Of a stretch of 64,000 nucleotides of DNA, positions 38,548-48,893 are shown piece by piece. The position numbers and the translations under genes are program-made. The first letter of the stretch is position 1. Each line of letters opens with the position of its first letter. This DNA comes from Myxacorys almedinensis A. Its GTDB lineage: Bacteria; Cyanobacteriota; Cyanobacteriia; Leptolyngbyales; Leptolyngbyaceae. The stretch spans positions 62,001 to 126,000 of the forward strand of contig NZ_WVIE01000007.1 in assembly GCF_010091945.1 (NCBI RefSeq), read 5' to 3'. The notes under the pieces were generated by a model. It saw only the letters and a program-made list of their open reading frames with translations, ran no database searches and was not told the origin of the DNA.

Positions 38548-40152
38548 ATGACGATCGCGCTGGAAAAGCAACCGCATAGTGAGCATCCTTCAATTGACTC
38601 CCTAAACCCTTGTAAAAAGATCGGCATTCCTAAAGAGATTGTTACAAATGAATGCCGAGTGGCTGCCACTCCAGATACTGCAAAAATACTGCAAAAATAC
38701 GGGTTTGAGGTATTAGTTGAATCGGGGGCAGGAGACGCCGCAAATTTTTCTAATGCTGCGTTTGAAGCGGCAGGTTGCCAGATCATTGCTGATACACAAA
38801 CGCTGTGGGCAACCTCAGATTTAATTTTGAAAGTTCGTCCTCCCGCTTGGCATACTGGCTTAAATCAACACGAAACAGCATTGCTGCGAGAAAACGGCAC
38901 GTTGATCAGTTTTATTTGGGCCGCTCAGAATGCTGAACTGGTGCAACAACTCGCCACGCGCAAAGCCACTGTTTTGGCGATGGATGCGGTTCCCCGAATC
39001 AGCCGTGCCCAGAAATTGGATGCCCTCAGTTCGATGGCAAATATTGCGGGCTATCGTGCGGTGATCGAAGCCGCAGAGCATTTTGGACGCTTCTTTACCG
39101 GGCAGATCACCGCCGCCGGAAAAGTGCCTCCTGCCAAAGTGATGATCATTGGGGCAGGGGTCGCGGGGTTAGCAGCGATCGGAACGGCGAGAGGGTTGGG
39201 CGCGATCGTCCGGGCGTTTGATACCCGCCCAGTTGTGAAAGAACAAGTCCAAAGCATGGGTGCAGAGTTTCTAGAGCTTCAGTTTGAAGAAGACGGCTCT
39301 GGGGAAGGAGGATACGCCAAAACCATGAGTCCCGAATTTATCAAAGCCGAGATGGATCTGTTTGCTGACCAGGCAAAAGAGGTAGACATCATCATCACAA
39401 CGGCATTGATTCCGGGCAAGCAAGCTCCAACCTTGATCACGCGAGAAATGGTCGAGAGCATGAGATCTGGCTCTGTGATTGTAGACATGGCAGCAGAGCA
39501 GGGCGGCAACTGTGAAGTCACCAAACCGGGAGAAATCTACAAATATCATGGCGTGACAATCATTGGACTCACCGATCTGCCAAGCCGGATGGCATCGCAA
39601 TCGAGCCAGCTTTATGGCAAGAATCTGTGCCACCTGCTAGATGATATGGGCAGAAACGAAAACTATCGCGTTGATCTCAATGACGAAGTGATTCGCGGGG
39701 CTTTGGTGGTGCATCAAGGAGAAGTGATGCCGCCGCCCCCCCGAACAGCGGCACCTCCTGCTCCCAAACCTGTCGCGGTTGACCCTGTGGCAATGCCTCA
39801 AGCCCGTCCGAAAACGCCTCAGTGGATTTGGGCAGTGCTAATCGGTGCGGTTTTAGTCGGGATTGGCGCGATCGCGCCTGCTTCGTTTCTCGCTCACTTC
39901 ACCGTGTTTGTGCTGGCTTGCTTTATTGGCTGGCAGGTGATTTGGAACGTCAAACCCGCTCTCCATACCCCGTTGATGAGTGTCACCAACGCGATTAGCG
40001 GCATCATTATTATCGGGGGCATGCTGCAAATTTCCGGTGCGCCCACCTCGGCAACCACGATTTTAGGTGCGATCGCGATTTTTGTCGGAACCATCAATAT
40101 TGCGGGTGGTTTCTTGGTGACACAACGCATGCTTAAAATGTTTCAAAAATAG
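38548..40152 (+). CDS. pntA: NAD(P) transhydrogenase subunit alpha
   Basis: Proton-translocating transhydrogenase alpha subunit. The 534 residues join the NAD-binding domain I (about 22-395, with [18 protein letters not shown] and [20 protein letters not shown]) to three or four transmembrane segments (about 428-525), separated by a proline-rich linker. The membrane part equals the separate alpha-2 polypeptide of many bacteria, so here the alpha subunit is undivided, as in Escherichia coli. AAAGGAGGGG supports the ATG. pntB follows 11 bases later. Confidence 0.95.
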   Translation: MTIALEKQPHSEHPSIDSLNPCKKIGIPKEIVTNECRVAATPDTAKILQKYGFEVLVESGAGDAANFSNAAFEAAGCQIIADTQTLWATSDLILKVRPPAWHTGLNQHETALLRENGTLISFIWAAQNAELVQQLATRKATVLAMDAVPRISRAQKLDALSSMANIAGYRAVIEAAEHFGRFFTGQITAAGKVPPAKVMIIGAGVAGLAAIGTARGLGAIVRAFDTRPVVKEQVQSMGAEFLELQFEEDGSGEGGYAKTMSPEFIKAEMDLFADQAKEVDIIITTALIPGKQAPTLITREMVESMRSGSVIVDMAAEQGGNCEVTKPGEIYKYHGVTIIGLTDLPSRMASQSSQLYGKNLCHLLDDMGRNENYRVDLNDEVIRGALVVHQGEVMPPPPRTAAPPAPKPVAVDPVAMPQARPKTPQWIWAVLIGAVLVGIGAIAPASFLAHFTVFVLACFIGWQVIWNVKPALHTPLMSVTNAISGIIIIGGMLQISGAPTSATTILGAIAIFVGTINIAGGFLVTQRMLKMFQK

Positions 40153-40163
40153 GGAGAGGACGG

Positions 40164-41561
40164 ATGATCGATAGTATTTCTAATGTTGCGTATGTGGCGG
40201 CAAGCGTCCTCTTCATCATGAGTTTGGGTGGCTTGTCAAATCAGGAAACCGCTAAAAAAGGCAACGTTTACGGCATTGCTGGAATGCTAATTGCCTTTGT
40301 TGCCACGATCGTTAGAAGTGACGTAACGGGCTACGGAATTTTGGCGAGTGTGATTCTTCCGGGAGCGATCGTGGGCGCAATTCTTGCCGCACGAGTCGCT
40401 ATGACCGAGATGCCAGAACTGGTAGCGATGTTGCACAGTTTTGTAGGACTCGCCGCCGTACTAGTGGGGGTGGCAAATTACCTCAGCCCGCAGTCGCTGA
40501 CCGGCGCGGAAGCCACCATTCACGAAGTCGAGATTTTCATCGGTGTCTTTATTGGCGCGGTTACGTTTACCGGATCGATCGTTGCGTTTGGAAAACTGCG
40601 GGGATTGATTGGCAGCAAACCGCTCACCTTGCCAGCGCGTCATGTCCTCAATAGTGGAATGCTGCTTGCCTGTGGTTGGCTGGGTCAACAGTTTCTTGGG
40701 GGAGACGTGCTGTCTGGGCTACAAGCACTGGTGATCATGAGCGCGATCGCAGGCGTACTTGGGCTTCATCTTGTCCTTGGCATTGGCGGCGCAGATATGC
40801 CCGTTGTGATCTCGATGCTCAACAGCTATTCGGGGTGGGCTGCTGCCGCCGCTGGGTTTATGCTCTCCAACGATTTGCTGATCATCACCGGTGCTTTAGT
40901 CGGAAGCAGCGGCGCGATTCTCAGCTACATTATGTGCAAAGCGATGAATCGATCGTTTATCAGCGTCATTCTCGGTGGCTTTGGAGCGGGCGGATCAACA
41001 GCGACAAAAGCGGTGATCGGCGAAGCAACCTCTATCTCCGTAGATGGCACGATCGAGATGCTAGACAACGCCAATAGTGTCATCATCGTTCCCGGTTATG
41101 GCATGGCTGTTGCCCAAGCACAGCATCCGATTTCTGACATCACGAAGCGGTTGCGCGATCGCGGCGTCAACGTGCGCTTTGGCATTCACCCGGTAGCAGG
41201 TCGCCTACCCGGACACATGAATGTCTTACTGGCTGAGGCAAATGTGCCCTACGACATCGTATTGGAAATGGATGAGATCAACGAAGACTTTCCTGAAACG
41301 GATGTGGTGTTGGTGATCGGGGCAAATGACACGGTAAACCCGAGTGCGTTAGAACCAGGAAGCGCGATCGCGGGGATGCCTGTTTTGGAAGTGTGGAAAG
41401 CAAAGCATGTGATTGTGCTAAAGCGCAGTATGGCAAGTGGCTATGCAGGTGTAGAAAATCCACTTTTCTACAACGAAAACACGCACATGCTGTTTGGTGA
41501 TGCCAAGAAAAACGCGGATGCCGTGTTGAGTCAGCTAGGCGTTTTAGAACTCGCCAAATAA
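40164..41561 (+). CDS. pntB: NAD(P) transhydrogenase subunit beta
   Basis: Beta subunit with nine or so transmembrane segments (residues about 5-260) and the cytoplasmic NADP-binding domain III. Key motifs are [51 protein letters not shown] and [19 protein letters not shown]. Length of 465 residues is standard. It forms the pntAB operon, which balances NADPH and NADH using the proton gradient. Confidence 0.97.
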   Translation: MIDSISNVAYVAASVLFIMSLGGLSNQETAKKGNVYGIAGMLIAFVATIVRSDVTGYGILASVILPGAIVGAILAARVAMTEMPELVAMLHSFVGLAAVLVGVANYLSPQSLTGAEATIHEVEIFIGVFIGAVTFTGSIVAFGKLRGLIGSKPLTLPARHVLNSGMLLACGWLGQQFLGGDVLSGLQALVIMSAIAGVLGLHLVLGIGGADMPVVISMLNSYSGWAAAAAGFMLSNDLLIITGALVGSSGAILSYIMCKAMNRSFISVILGGFGAGGSTATKAVIGEATSISVDGTIEMLDNANSVIIVPGYGMAVAQAQHPISDITKRLRDRGVNVRFGIHPVAGRLPGHMNVLLAEANVPYDIVLEMDEINEDFPETDVVLVIGANDTVNPSALEPGSAIAGMPVLEVWKAKHVIVLKRSMASGYAGVENPLFYNENTHMLFGDAKKNADAVLSQLGVLELAK

Positions 41562-41876
41562 CTCGCTGCCAGAACCCGACCTGTAGAAGAGTTTCTCGCC
41601 GCGCTTCCGAACCGAAGTTCGAGCCAATCAAAGAAAGTGTTCCGTCCAGACGGGCTGAAGAGAAGACCTGGGTTCGCTTTCAGCCTATTTGGGCGGGTTT
41701 TCCACGATTAGCCATAGAAGCAGGCTCCGCAGTGAGTGGTAGTCGAACTAGATTTTCGTTGTCGCGTCGAGGGTTGCCTAAAAAAGCAAATAGCGTTGTG
41801 CCGCTTTGGATAGCTGTAGCACCTTGCAGGTCTCAAGAAATGGCCCAAACTGCACGCTCGCAATCTCACCAGTTTC
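41562..41876. other. Intergenic region between convergent genes, nothing assigned
   Basis: Short ORFs in this stretch have no protein-like features. I see no clear terminator for pntB. Confidence 0.4.
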
Positions 41877-42476
41877 TCAGACCAAAGTTCTATCTTCACT
41901 CAGGTGAGGAGCATCTAGCCGAGCCGGAACATAAACCCGATCGACCCACTCATCGGTTGTCATCACTTGGCTGATCATCATTTGTTGAGCGACTAGGATC
42001 GAGCGGTGCATTTCTTCGCCCGTTACACTGCCCGCGCCGTTGCTGACGGGGAGCGTGCCCGTTGCATCCGAGAGAAATTCTACGGCAAAGTCTAAATGCA
42101 TGGCTTGCCGTGCCGTTGTGTCACAGCACATGTGGCTCATATAGCCTGCAATCACGACGGTCTCAATACCGTGCGATCGCAGCCAAGCTTCTAATTCGGT
42201 TCCCGTAAAGCAGCCGGGGTAGTTCTTCTCAAGCTGCAAATCAGAGTGGCGATCGCCCACTTCAGGATGCAATTGCCATTCGTAGCTATCTCGCTTGAAA
42301 AATGGAGCATCGTCGCCAGCAAACGTATGCTGCACTAGAATGATCGGCATATTTTGCTGAACCGCAACATCCATCACCCGGAGAATGTTACTGAGATGGT
42401 TTGATGGGTAAGAAATCGGCAGTTTCCCAACAAAATACTCGTTCTGAACGTCAATCACCAATAGCGCTCTTTTCAC
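41877..42476 (-). CDS. Isochorismatase-like cysteine hydrolase
   Basis: A 199-residue cytoplasmic hydrolase of the isochorismatase/nicotinamidase superfamily. The catalytic triad is complete: Asp9 in LLVIDVQNEYF, Lys84 in LEKNYPGCF, and Cys117 in AGYMSHMCCDTTAR. Family members hydrolyse amide or carbamoyl bonds (nicotinamide, N-carbamoylsarcosine, ureidoacrylate), and the exact substrate is not predictable. It lies about 170 bases downstream of the carbamoyltransferase-methyltransferase fusion on the same strand, which makes a carbamoylated or amidated substrate worth considering. Confidence 0.9.
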   Translation of the reverse strand: MKRALLVIDVQNEYFVGKLPISYPSNHLSNILRVMDVAVQQNMPIILVQHTFAGDDAPFFKRDSYEWQLHPEVGDRHSDLQLEKNYPGCFTGTELEAWLRSHGIETVVIAGYMSHMCCDTTARQAMHLDFAVEFLSDATGTLPVSNGAGSVTGEEMHRSILVAQQMMISQVMTTDEWVDRVYVPARLDAPHLSEDRTLV

Positions 42477-42650
42477 TACGCCTTCTCCTAACCTGCAAAT
42501 GAATAACCTATCAACAGTGTTAAGAAATTCAGCACTAACACCGTTGATAAATCATACACCGAGAGGAATACAGCAAAAGGCTGTGAGCGACACTTTGCCC
42601 ATCAGAAAGTTATGGTATACTAAATAACTCAGTTTTTCGAGCTTAGTGTA

Positions 42651-45600
42651 TCACCGCAGATAGGATGAGATGCATGTCGGCGTTGTTTTCGTCTGAAGCT
42701 CTGCAATACTTAGCCCTTCTGTAGGAGCCGGATCGTCTAAGCGGCGATTGCGACTGAGGTTGGGCGGCTCAGATGTAAGATGCAAAATTCCCTTGTAAAT
42801 TAGATCCAAGATCGAGTCTTGGTTAGTCGCATTGGAATAAGCAACCCATTTGGGCTGGAGTTGATTGATGTCTTGTAGTAAGCGATACATCTGTTCGCTG
42901 ATAGGGTAGGTTGTGAAATATGGGTTGTCTAGGGCAAACAACTCGATCTTGCGATCGCTGCTCCGAGGGCTAGTCTCTACCCGAAACCGAATATCAGGAG
43001 CCAACGATAAGAAACAATCGTGACTCTGTTCATCGTCGAGCAGTTGCCGTTGCTGAAAGTATTCTGAGATTTGCGAATGAATCGAGCACGCCGGATTGTG
43101 AATCGTTCGCGCGTAGTAGGAGCCTGTCTGAGACTCCTCGATCTGACAGATCAAAATGTAGCCAAAGTTGACCGCACTCAACCCCGCCTCATGGAAATTG
43201 TGTAACCACTGATCGAGTTCTGCGGTGTACTCTTCTGGCGTTTGATTGAAGGCGCTGTGGCAGTGCGGCACAGAGAACAAAATGTCATTGCGATCGGCGG
43301 TAGACAAGACCAACTGATGGGCCGCGCCACCGCGCCACCAGCGCTTAAGCTTTGCCTCGTATGCCGAAAGATTGACTAAATCAGTCACAATAAACAGCCG
43401 ACCGTGGGGTGCAAGATGATTTGCACTTTCTGAGATGATCCGAGCGAGAATGTCTTCGCCCGTTGCCCCGCCATCTCTAAATCGACAGTCGCGAGACGGG
43501 CTAGGCACAAACGGAGGATTCGCCAAAATCGTGTTGAAATAGCCAGAGGCTGCCTCATACAAGTCGCCAAGATGAAACCGAATGTTATCAATTCCGTTAA
43601 GTTGAGCATTAAATCGAGAAAAGCGAATAGCGCGTGGATTGATGTCAACGCTGAGCACTTCTCTCGCATATCGGCTGGCAACCAACCCCTGCACACCAGA
43701 GCCACAGCAAAGATCTAAAACGCGGCTCACGGTAGACTGAGGTGCCGTATGAACTAGACCTAAACTGTCCATTCCGATATACATGACCGGATCTTCGCTC
43801 AGTTCATCTTCTTCAAGCATCAGGTAGCGGTGATCGGTGGCAATATACAATCCCACCACATCCACAATATCCACTCGCGATGCCCAGTTTTCCCCCCGAC
43901 GGATCAGCAGCCCGATCTGACCAAGCAGAGAGAACAACTCCTCTCCAAATAGGGTTCGGAGTTTCAGTTCTGGTAGGGCACTCCGGAGTAGGAACAGCCG
44001 GATCAGATCAGCCAGGGCTGTTGTTGGCAGTCGATAGCGATCGTAATAGTGCAAGTAGGTCGGCTCAATCTGCTGCTGAGAGGTCACACCCAGCAATTGG
44101 CAGATGTTTGATTCAATATAGCCCGCTTGCTTGAGGCACAGGTAGAGCGATCGCAGGTGATGTCTGGCTGAGAAGCCCTCTTGCTCAAAAAACGCGAAGG
44201 TTTTTGCGGCAACCGTGGTTAGCGCAGAATCTGGATGCATCGGCTTTGAACTTGAGTGCTTCGGTTCTAGTCGATAAGAGCGCAGGTGTTGCTTTGCCCA
44301 ATCTATTCGTTGCTCAAACTCAAACTGAGTCAACCGCATCTCGACCCGCAGTTGCCCTAACCCATCTTTTGAAGCATTCAAAACGGCTAACACGAGCTTG
44401 ATTTCTTCAAAACTATAGCTAGAAGGCGGAACCTGCTGAGTGAGGTCTACTAACGATGAGCGACTTAACGGATCAAGCAGTAAGATGATGTCTCTTGAGA
44501 GTTTTGTCGAAAGCGGGCTGTAGAAAGGTGTTGCAGGAAAGAGAATGCTGGTTTCCTTGTACTGAGCGCCTTGCTCAGAGAGCATTTTCAATTCTTCTGA
44601 TGACCAAGGACAGTGGGTTGTTTCCCCAAAAAACAGCGCTCGATCGAGGGTGCCCATCAGGGCTTCGACGCTGGGCATTGGGCTAGGGAGTCCGTGAGGA
44701 AGCGGACTTTCGGTGACTTTATCCAAATGCTGTTCGTAAGTTAGTACAGGAACGTGACGCTTGGAAATCCAAAAATTTTCGATCGCTAGATAGTCGATGT
44801 CTGTTCCTAGAAAGGTTGCGATCGCTTCCAATGGCGTTTCTACAATCGGCTGCCCTGCAATATTAAAGCTGGTATTGAGCAGCACGGGGACACCCTGCCG
44901 TTCCTCGACCAACTTGTAGCAGAGCCGGTAGAAATAAGAATTATCTTGCTCGGTTACGGTTTGAACGCGCCCTGTTCCATCGGTGTGGGTGACTGCCGGA
45001 ATGCGATCGTAAAACTCTGGTTTAATGTCAGACACCAGCAGCATAAACGGGGCAGCAACGGGTTGTTCAAACACTTGAGCAACGGCTTCTAAGGGAATCA
45101 CCGGAGCAAAGGGGCGAAACGCCTCTCGAAACTTCACCCGTGCATTCAAGATATCTTTCATGTGCTTGAAGGTCGGATCTGCCATGATCGATCGATGCCC
45201 CAGCGCTCTGGGTCCATACTCTGCACCCCCTTCAAACCGAGTCACAATGCTGCCTTGCGCTAACGCTTTAGCACTGCGATCGAGCAGTTCATCGGGGGTC
45301 AATTCTTCTACCACAATCGACTCTTGAAAATGGTGGACAGCTTGGGCTACCTGATCACGGCTGTAGCTGCGCCCCAACGTTGCTTGCGTAAGTTTAACTC
45401 GCTTCTGACCGCCGCCTACCGTGTGATACGCCCACAGTGCACATCCGGCAGCAATTCCGCTATCTCCTGCTGCTGGAAAGATAAAAATATCGTCTAAGTC
45501 AAGCTGTTTGAGTAGCTCGTAATTGGCAACCGAATTTAGCCCAACTCCGCCTGCAATGCAGAGTTTTCGCAATCCAGTTTGTGCGATCGCCAACCCCACC

Positions 45601-46433
45601 ACATGCAGCAGCGCATCTTCTAATTCCTTCTGGACTTTGTAAGCCAAATCAACCAGGTAGGGACGCAGATAAGGTTTTCCTTCTCCGGTGTCATAGCGTT
45701 TTTCGAGAGCCGCTACTTCCAAGAAAATATCGTAGGCAGACATGCTGAGGCTATAGGAGTTCTCGATCGCGTGAATCCATCGATGCAGGTTTGGTTGCTC
45801 TCTGCCATAAGGCGCTAAGCCCATCAGTTTCCCGGCTTCAGCATGACGTACTTTATCGCTAATTCGCGTGACAAATCCAGCTTTGCGGGTGACATACTCA
45901 TACACAAATCCTAGGGTTGAGAGACCTGCGAGATGGGCGGGCACTAGCTCACTATGCAGTGTTGTGATCGAGTCGCCTCGACCCGTGTAGAGAGTATACG
46001 ATTCGGTTAGGTGTTCTGGCGTTGTGCTACCCGTTGCATCTACAGCCAAAATCAAGGCGTCATCAAATCCTGAAGTCCAGTAGGTTGAGTATGCATGAGC
46101 CAGATGATGACTGGGAATTCGCATTACCCTGTCGGTCATCTCTGCTGATAAGACCCGTCGCAAAATGTCGGGCGCATGATCATGCCCAGGCATATTGGCG
46201 GTGATAGTTGCTAGATCCTTTAAGCTAATGTTGCATGTGTCTAGGCAGTATCGCATCGCTTCTGCTGGGATTTGAATTTGGGATGCAACTCCTGGAGCAT
46301 GCAGCATGTAACCCGGACTAAATTTGTGACGATCGAGCCGCTCTTGCTCAATCGCTGCAACAATCTCACCATCCTTGACAATTGCGGCAGAGCGCTCATG
46401 TCCCAGATTAATTCCCATGTGATACTGTGTCAC
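42651..46433 (-). CDS. Carbamoyltransferase-methyltransferase fusion protein
   Basis: A 1260-residue cytoplasmic protein. Residues 1-560 are a NodU/CmcH/TobZ-type O-carbamoyltransferase: MGINLGHERSAAIV, the metal-binding His pair in SHHLAHAYSTYW (109-120), CIAGGVGLNS (292-301), GAEYGPRALGHRSIMADP (403-420), FREAFRPFAPVI (435-446) and PVLLNTSFN (516-524). Residues about 570-735 are unassigned. Residues about 750-1100 resemble a DUF7059-type helical region plus class I SAM methyltransferase, with motif I VLDLCCGSGVQG (905-916), SVDINPRAI (928-936) and NPPFVPSP (972-979). A further C-terminal region is unassigned. TobZ-type enzymes use carbamoyl phosphate and ATP. The expected product is a carbamoylated and methylated small molecule; the acceptor is unknown. 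Confidence 0.88.
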   Translation of the reverse strand: MTQYHMGINLGHERSAAIVKDGEIVAAIEQERLDRHKFSPGYMLHAPGVASQIQIPAEAMRYCLDTCNISLKDLATITANMPGHDHAPDILRRVLSAEMTDRVMRIPSHHLAHAYSTYWTSGFDDALILAVDATGSTTPEHLTESYTLYTGRGDSITTLHSELVPAHLAGLSTLGFVYEYVTRKAGFVTRISDKVRHAEAGKLMGLAPYGREQPNLHRWIHAIENSYSLSMSAYDIFLEVAALEKRYDTGEGKPYLRPYLVDLAYKVQKELEDALLHVVGLAIAQTGLRKLCIAGGVGLNSVANYELLKQLDLDDIFIFPAAGDSGIAAGCALWAYHTVGGGQKRVKLTQATLGRSYSRDQVAQAVHHFQESIVVEELTPDELLDRSAKALAQGSIVTRFEGGAEYGPRALGHRSIMADPTFKHMKDILNARVKFREAFRPFAPVIPLEAVAQVFEQPVAAPFMLLVSDIKPEFYDRIPAVTHTDGTGRVQTVTEQDNSYFYRLCYKLVEERQGVPVLLNTSFNIAGQPIVETPLEAIATFLGTDIDYLAIENFWISKRHVPVLTYEQHLDKVTESPLPHGLPSPMPSVEALMGTLDRALFFGETTHCPWSSEELKMLSEQGAQYKETSILFPATPFYSPLSTKLSRDIILLLDPLSRSSLVDLTQQVPPSSYSFEEIKLVLAVLNASKDGLGQLRVEMRLTQFEFEQRIDWAKQHLRSYRLEPKHSSSKPMHPDSALTTVAAKTFAFFEQEGFSARHHLRSLYLCLKQAGYIESNICQLLGVTSQQQIEPTYLHYYDRYRLPTTALADLIRLFLLRSALPELKLRTLFGEELFSLLGQIGLLIRRGENWASRVDIVDVVGLYIATDHRYLMLEEDELSEDPVMYIGMDSLGLVHTAPQSTVSRVLDLCCGSGVQGLVASRYAREVLSVDINPRAIRFSRFNAQLNGIDNIRFHLGDLYEAASGYFNTILANPPFVPSPSRDCRFRDGGATGEDILARIISESANHLAPHGRLFIVTDLVNLSAYEAKLKRWWRGGAAHQLVLSTADRNDILFSVPHCHSAFNQTPEEYTAELDQWLHNFHEAGLSAVNFGYILICQIEESQTGSYYARTIHNPACSIHSQISEYFQQRQLLDDEQSHDCFLSLAPDIRFRVETSPRSSDRKIELFALDNPYFTTYPISEQMYRLLQDINQLQPKWVAYSNATNQDSILDLIYKGILHLTSEPPNLSRNRRLDDPAPTEGLSIAELQTKTTPTCISSYLR

Positions 46434-46539
46434 GTTTTATGTCTCCTCAACCAATTCAATAAACTAATTAACCAGTTCAATCAACTAGAAATCTGACTCA
46501 AGTTTTTGTCTTATCAGTACTCAATTTCAGCGCTCAATT

Positions 46540-47976
46540 TCAGTGATAGAGAGCGATTGGAATTTGAATGAGAAACTCAGTACCTTTGTTTAGGGTTGAT
46601 AAGCATTTCAAGACTCCACCGTGTCTTTCTACAATCATTTGATAGCTAATCGATAAGCCCAGCCCTGTCCCTTTACCGACCGGTTTTGTGGTAAAAAAAG
46701 GATCAAAAATTTGCTTCTGAGTCTCTTCGCTCATCCCCATGCCGTTATCGATAATGTGAATCGCGATGTGTTCTTCTGCAACGGGTTCTGTCCGAATCCG
46801 AATCGTAGGCGTGAACGTGGACTTTGAGTTTTGAGGACACGCTTCTGCTTCTTGAATGCACCGAGATATTACGGCATCGATCGCATTACTAATCAGGTTC
46901 ATAAACACTTGATTGAGCGGTCCGGCGTAACATTCAACTAAAGGTAGATCAGCGTATTCTTTAATAATTTGAATGACAGCATTGCTCTCTGTGCCCTTCA
47001 AGCGGTTCTGAAGAATCATCAGCGTGCTGTCGATGCCGTCGTGAATATTAACCGGTTTAATTTCTGCCTCGTCTAGCCGAGAAAAGTTTCTCAGTGACAA
47101 CACAATTTCGCGGATGCGTTCGGCTCCAACATTCATGGAGGTCATCAACTTTGGTAAATCTTCTAGCAAAAATGCCAAATCGATTCGTTCTAGTTCTACC
47201 TGAATTTCTGTTGGGGTTGGGTAGTGAACTTGGTAGAGATGGATCACATATGCTAACTCTTGAATGTATTCTTCGGCGTGGCTCAAATTGCCGTGAATAA
47301 AGTTGACGGGATTGTTAATTTCGTGGGCAATTCCAGCGACGAGTTGCCCCAAACTTGACATTTTTTCTGCATGTACCAGTTGAGTTTGAGTTTGTTTCAG
47401 TTCCTTTAAGGTTACTTCTAGCTGTTCAGCTTGTTGCTTCAATTTTTCTTGAGAATCTAAAAGGGTTGCTTCGGTTTGTTTGCGCTCAAGATTTTCGACC
47501 CGAAGCTGTTGAATTCTAAGTTGCAAGGCTTCATTTGCTTCTTTGAGAGCGGCTTGTGCGCGTTTGCGATCGCTAACATTTGTTAATGAGCCAGAGATCT
47601 CTCCTTGCTCTGCCGAGCGGGCTGACAACTCTAACCACACAATTTCTGCGGTTTGGTGATGAAATCGCAATTCTTGATTAGCCACAACTTGCTTATCAAG
47701 TAGTTGTGGTAATAGCTCTAGCCAAATCTCCCGATCCTCAGCGTGGAGAAAGTCGTCTAGGGAGCGGTCTAAGCACTCGGTAGAACTGTACCCTAAAGTT
47801 GCGCTCCAAGCTTTGTTGAGTAGCGTAAAATTGCCAGCGCGATCGCACTTAAATACAATTTCTCGCAAATTCTCAACTAGCTCTCGGTATCGCCGTTCTG
47901 ATTCTGAAAGCTGCTCAATCAAACGGTATTGAATCTGCGTGTGCAGTTCGTTACCTGCTAAAAATTCTGATGTCAT
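46540..47976 (-). CDS. PAS-domain sensor histidine kinase
   Basis: A 478-residue soluble kinase. A PAS domain spans about residues 28-140 (LREIVFKCDRAGNFTLLNKA, ATLGYSSTECL), followed by a long coiled coil (about 140-205), a HisKA-like domain with phospho-acceptor His in LGQLVAGIAHEINNPVNF, and a HATPase domain with NLISNAIDAV, DNGMGMSEE, FTTKPVGKGTGLGLSIS. No transmembrane segment and no response regulator gene is adjacent. It lies about 100 bases upstream of the carbamoyltransferase fusion on the same strand and may sense a cue controlling that pathway. Confidence 0.92.
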   Translation of the reverse strand: MTSEFLAGNELHTQIQYRLIEQLSESERRYRELVENLREIVFKCDRAGNFTLLNKAWSATLGYSSTECLDRSLDDFLHAEDREIWLELLPQLLDKQVVANQELRFHHQTAEIVWLELSARSAEQGEISGSLTNVSDRKRAQAALKEANEALQLRIQQLRVENLERKQTEATLLDSQEKLKQQAEQLEVTLKELKQTQTQLVHAEKMSSLGQLVAGIAHEINNPVNFIHGNLSHAEEYIQELAYVIHLYQVHYPTPTEIQVELERIDLAFLLEDLPKLMTSMNVGAERIREIVLSLRNFSRLDEAEIKPVNIHDGIDSTLMILQNRLKGTESNAVIQIIKEYADLPLVECYAGPLNQVFMNLISNAIDAVISRCIQEAEACPQNSKSTFTPTIRIRTEPVAEEHIAIHIIDNGMGMSEETQKQIFDPFFTTKPVGKGTGLGLSISYQMIVERHGGVLKCLSTLNKGTEFLIQIPIALYH

Positions 47977-48278
47977 AATCTACAATTGGTGCGATTTGTG
48001 GCAAGGCTAAACGTTAGTGAGTAGAGCACAAAATTAAAGTTTGAAAACCTGCTGTGTGGAGGCTCAGCAAAGGTATTTAAAGTAGGCAGCACCAACCCTT
48101 TTATCTGACTTATGTTTTGCTAGAGCGAATTTGATGTTTTGTGCAAACGACCAGCAAAAAATAGAGCAAACTTTAGTCATAACTCGGTAGCGAATCAGCC
48201 ATGAAAAAGGTTGACCATTTAATTGTTAACAGCAGACTTTAATAACTGAACATTGGCATACCAATGACAGAACGATGG
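47977..48278. other. Intergenic region, nothing assigned
   Basis: The 300 bases between the second hydrolase gene and the histidine kinase gene contain no supported ORF. It probably holds the kinase promoter. Confidence 0.4.
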
Positions 48279-48893
48279 TTAAGCAGGAACCACAACTTCT
48301 AACGCATTGAGCAACTCTATGTGAGTCATCACCTCTGCGTACAATGCAAAAATACTGTTGCAGTAAAACCCTTGTTCAAGAACAGTCCGGGCTGATGTGC
48401 AGTCAGACAAAACAGTAACTTGATACCCTTTTTCACGAGCCGCCCGCCCTGTTGAGTCAATACAGATAGACGTAACTGCCCCTGCCAGCACAATATTTTT
48501 AATGCCATTTTGCTGAAGAACTTCTTGCAAATTGGTATTAATAAATGCATTGAATCCCCGCTTGCCAGGAACTTCTAAAATGCGATCAGCAAAGGGCTGA
48601 ATTTCAGCGATCGTTTCTGAACCAGATTGCCCAACCTGAAATGCACCGACTTCTTTGATTGTCTTTAGAATGCCAACCGGCTCGATTAACTCTTCGTAGT
48701 TAGGTGTGAAAAAAATAGGAGTTGTAACAATCAATGCTGGAGTGAGCGCAAGACACTCTAGCAAATGAACAGTATTAGCAACCACATTAGTGACTCTAGA
48801 CGATTCCTCAATCACCCCATGCAAGATTCCTTCAGATGAGAAGTAATCGTTTTGATAGCCAATTAAGACGAGCGCAGTTTGTTCAGGTTTCAT
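48279..48893 (-). CDS. Isochorismatase-like cysteine hydrolase with altered active site
   Basis: A 204-residue member of the isochorismatase superfamily. The nucleophile Cys144 is present in LAGAVTSICIDSTGRAA and the lysine is likely Lys111 in VPGKRGFNAF. The usual Asp of the VIDMQND motif is replaced by Gly12 (LVLIGYQNDYF). Homologous hydrolases use that Asp as base, so activity may be altered or lost; a subgroup with this change may exist. It is the first gene of a four-gene same-strand block leading to the carbamoyltransferase fusion, although gaps of 300, 106 and 174 bases leave the operon unproven. Confidence 0.85.
   Translation of the reverse strand: MKPEQTALVLIGYQNDYFSSEGILHGVIEESSRVTNVVANTVHLLECLALTPALIVTTPIFFTPNYEELIEPVGILKTIKEVGAFQVGQSGSETIAEIQPFADRILEVPGKRGFNAFINTNLQEVLQQNGIKNIVLAGAVTSICIDSTGRAAREKGYQVTVLSDCTSARTVLEQGFYCNSIFALYAEVMTHIELLNALEVVVPA

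Noticed and set aside
41732-41974. Plus-strand ORF of 80 codons
   Set aside because: Overlaps the end of the isochorismatase-like gene and has no convincing features.
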